From: Shewanella sp. | GTDB lineage: Bacteria > Pseudomonadota > Gammaproteobacteria > Enterobacterales > Shewanellaceae | Direction of reading: 5' to 3' | Assembly: GCA_004195335.1 (NCBI GenBank) | Contig: SDWK01000434.1 | Span: forward strand, 1 to 6,387 | Length of the DNA: 6,387 bases | Shown here: positions 6,369 through 6,387 of the stretch, piece after piece | Layout: every line of letters begins with the position of its first letter | Position numbering within the stretch: the stretch's first letter is position 1 | The notes under the pieces: generated by a model | What the model saw: the letters and a program-made list of their open reading frames with translations, nothing else | What the model was told of the DNA's origin: nothing | Database searches by the model: none | Translations under genes and position numbers: made by a program

Positions 6369-6387
6369 CTGTCTCTTATACACATCT
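6369..6387. other. Tn5 mosaic end (Nextera-type adapter), probable non-genomic sequence
   Basis: The final 19 bases, CTGTCTCTTATACACATCT, are identical to the engineered Tn5 mosaic end, in the orientation seen when a read runs from insert into adapter. The mosaic end is a synthetic hybrid of the natural Tn5 ends, so it should not be native here. The most likely explanation is untrimmed library adapter at a contig end. An engineered mini-Tn5 insertion is the less likely alternative. The left end of the window carries no such sequence. Confidence 0.95.

Noticed and set aside
1..6387. Mobile element, CRISPR array or defence/accessory system
   Set aside because: No transposase, integrase, spaced repeats or tRNA were seen. 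The only transposon-like sequence is the 19-base adapter at the right end.

Overview
This is an ordinary stretch of a gammaproteobacterial chromosome, most likely from Shewanella or a close marine relative. That placement rests on an E. coli-type malate synthase A and isocitrate lyase pair in the order aceB-aceA, an MtfA-family peptidase with an N-terminal membrane segment, moderate GC content and AT-rich gaps with simple hairpin terminators. The genus is recalled from protein resemblance, not from a search. I see no phage, transposon, CRISPR array, tRNA or rRNA, and no good case for an undescribed system.

Layout. Bases 1-813 (+) hold an MtfA-like zinc peptidase whose reading frame is already open at base 1, so the gene is cut by the window edge. 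The ATG at 133 is internal to the conserved protein. After 54 bases comes 868-1386 (+), a small exported protein with a SnoaL/NTF2-like fold. It runs convergently into 1428-2705 (-), an HDOD-GAF signalling protein that appears to start at TTG. The 41-base convergent gap is a nested inverted repeat that includes both stop codons. Bases 2706-3083 are non-coding and carry tandem terminators for the glyoxylate genes plus the probable promoter region of the HDOD gene. Then come aceA (3084-4409, -) and aceB (4567-6279, -), transcribed aceB first, with an unusually roomy 157-base gap. The last 19 bases (6369-6387) are exactly the Tn5 mosaic end used in Nextera-type libraries. They are almost certainly untrimmed adapter at a contig end, so the aceB promoter is only partly present.

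How the genes work together. AceA splits isocitrate into succinate and glyoxylate, and AceB condenses glyoxylate with acetyl-CoA to make malate. Together they form the glyoxylate shunt needed for growth on acetate or fatty acids. No aceK follows aceA here. The HDOD-GAF protein is on the same strand but separated from aceA by at least two intrinsic terminators, so it is probably an independent unit. mtfA and the SnoaL-like gene could be co-transcribed, but no functional link between them is visible.
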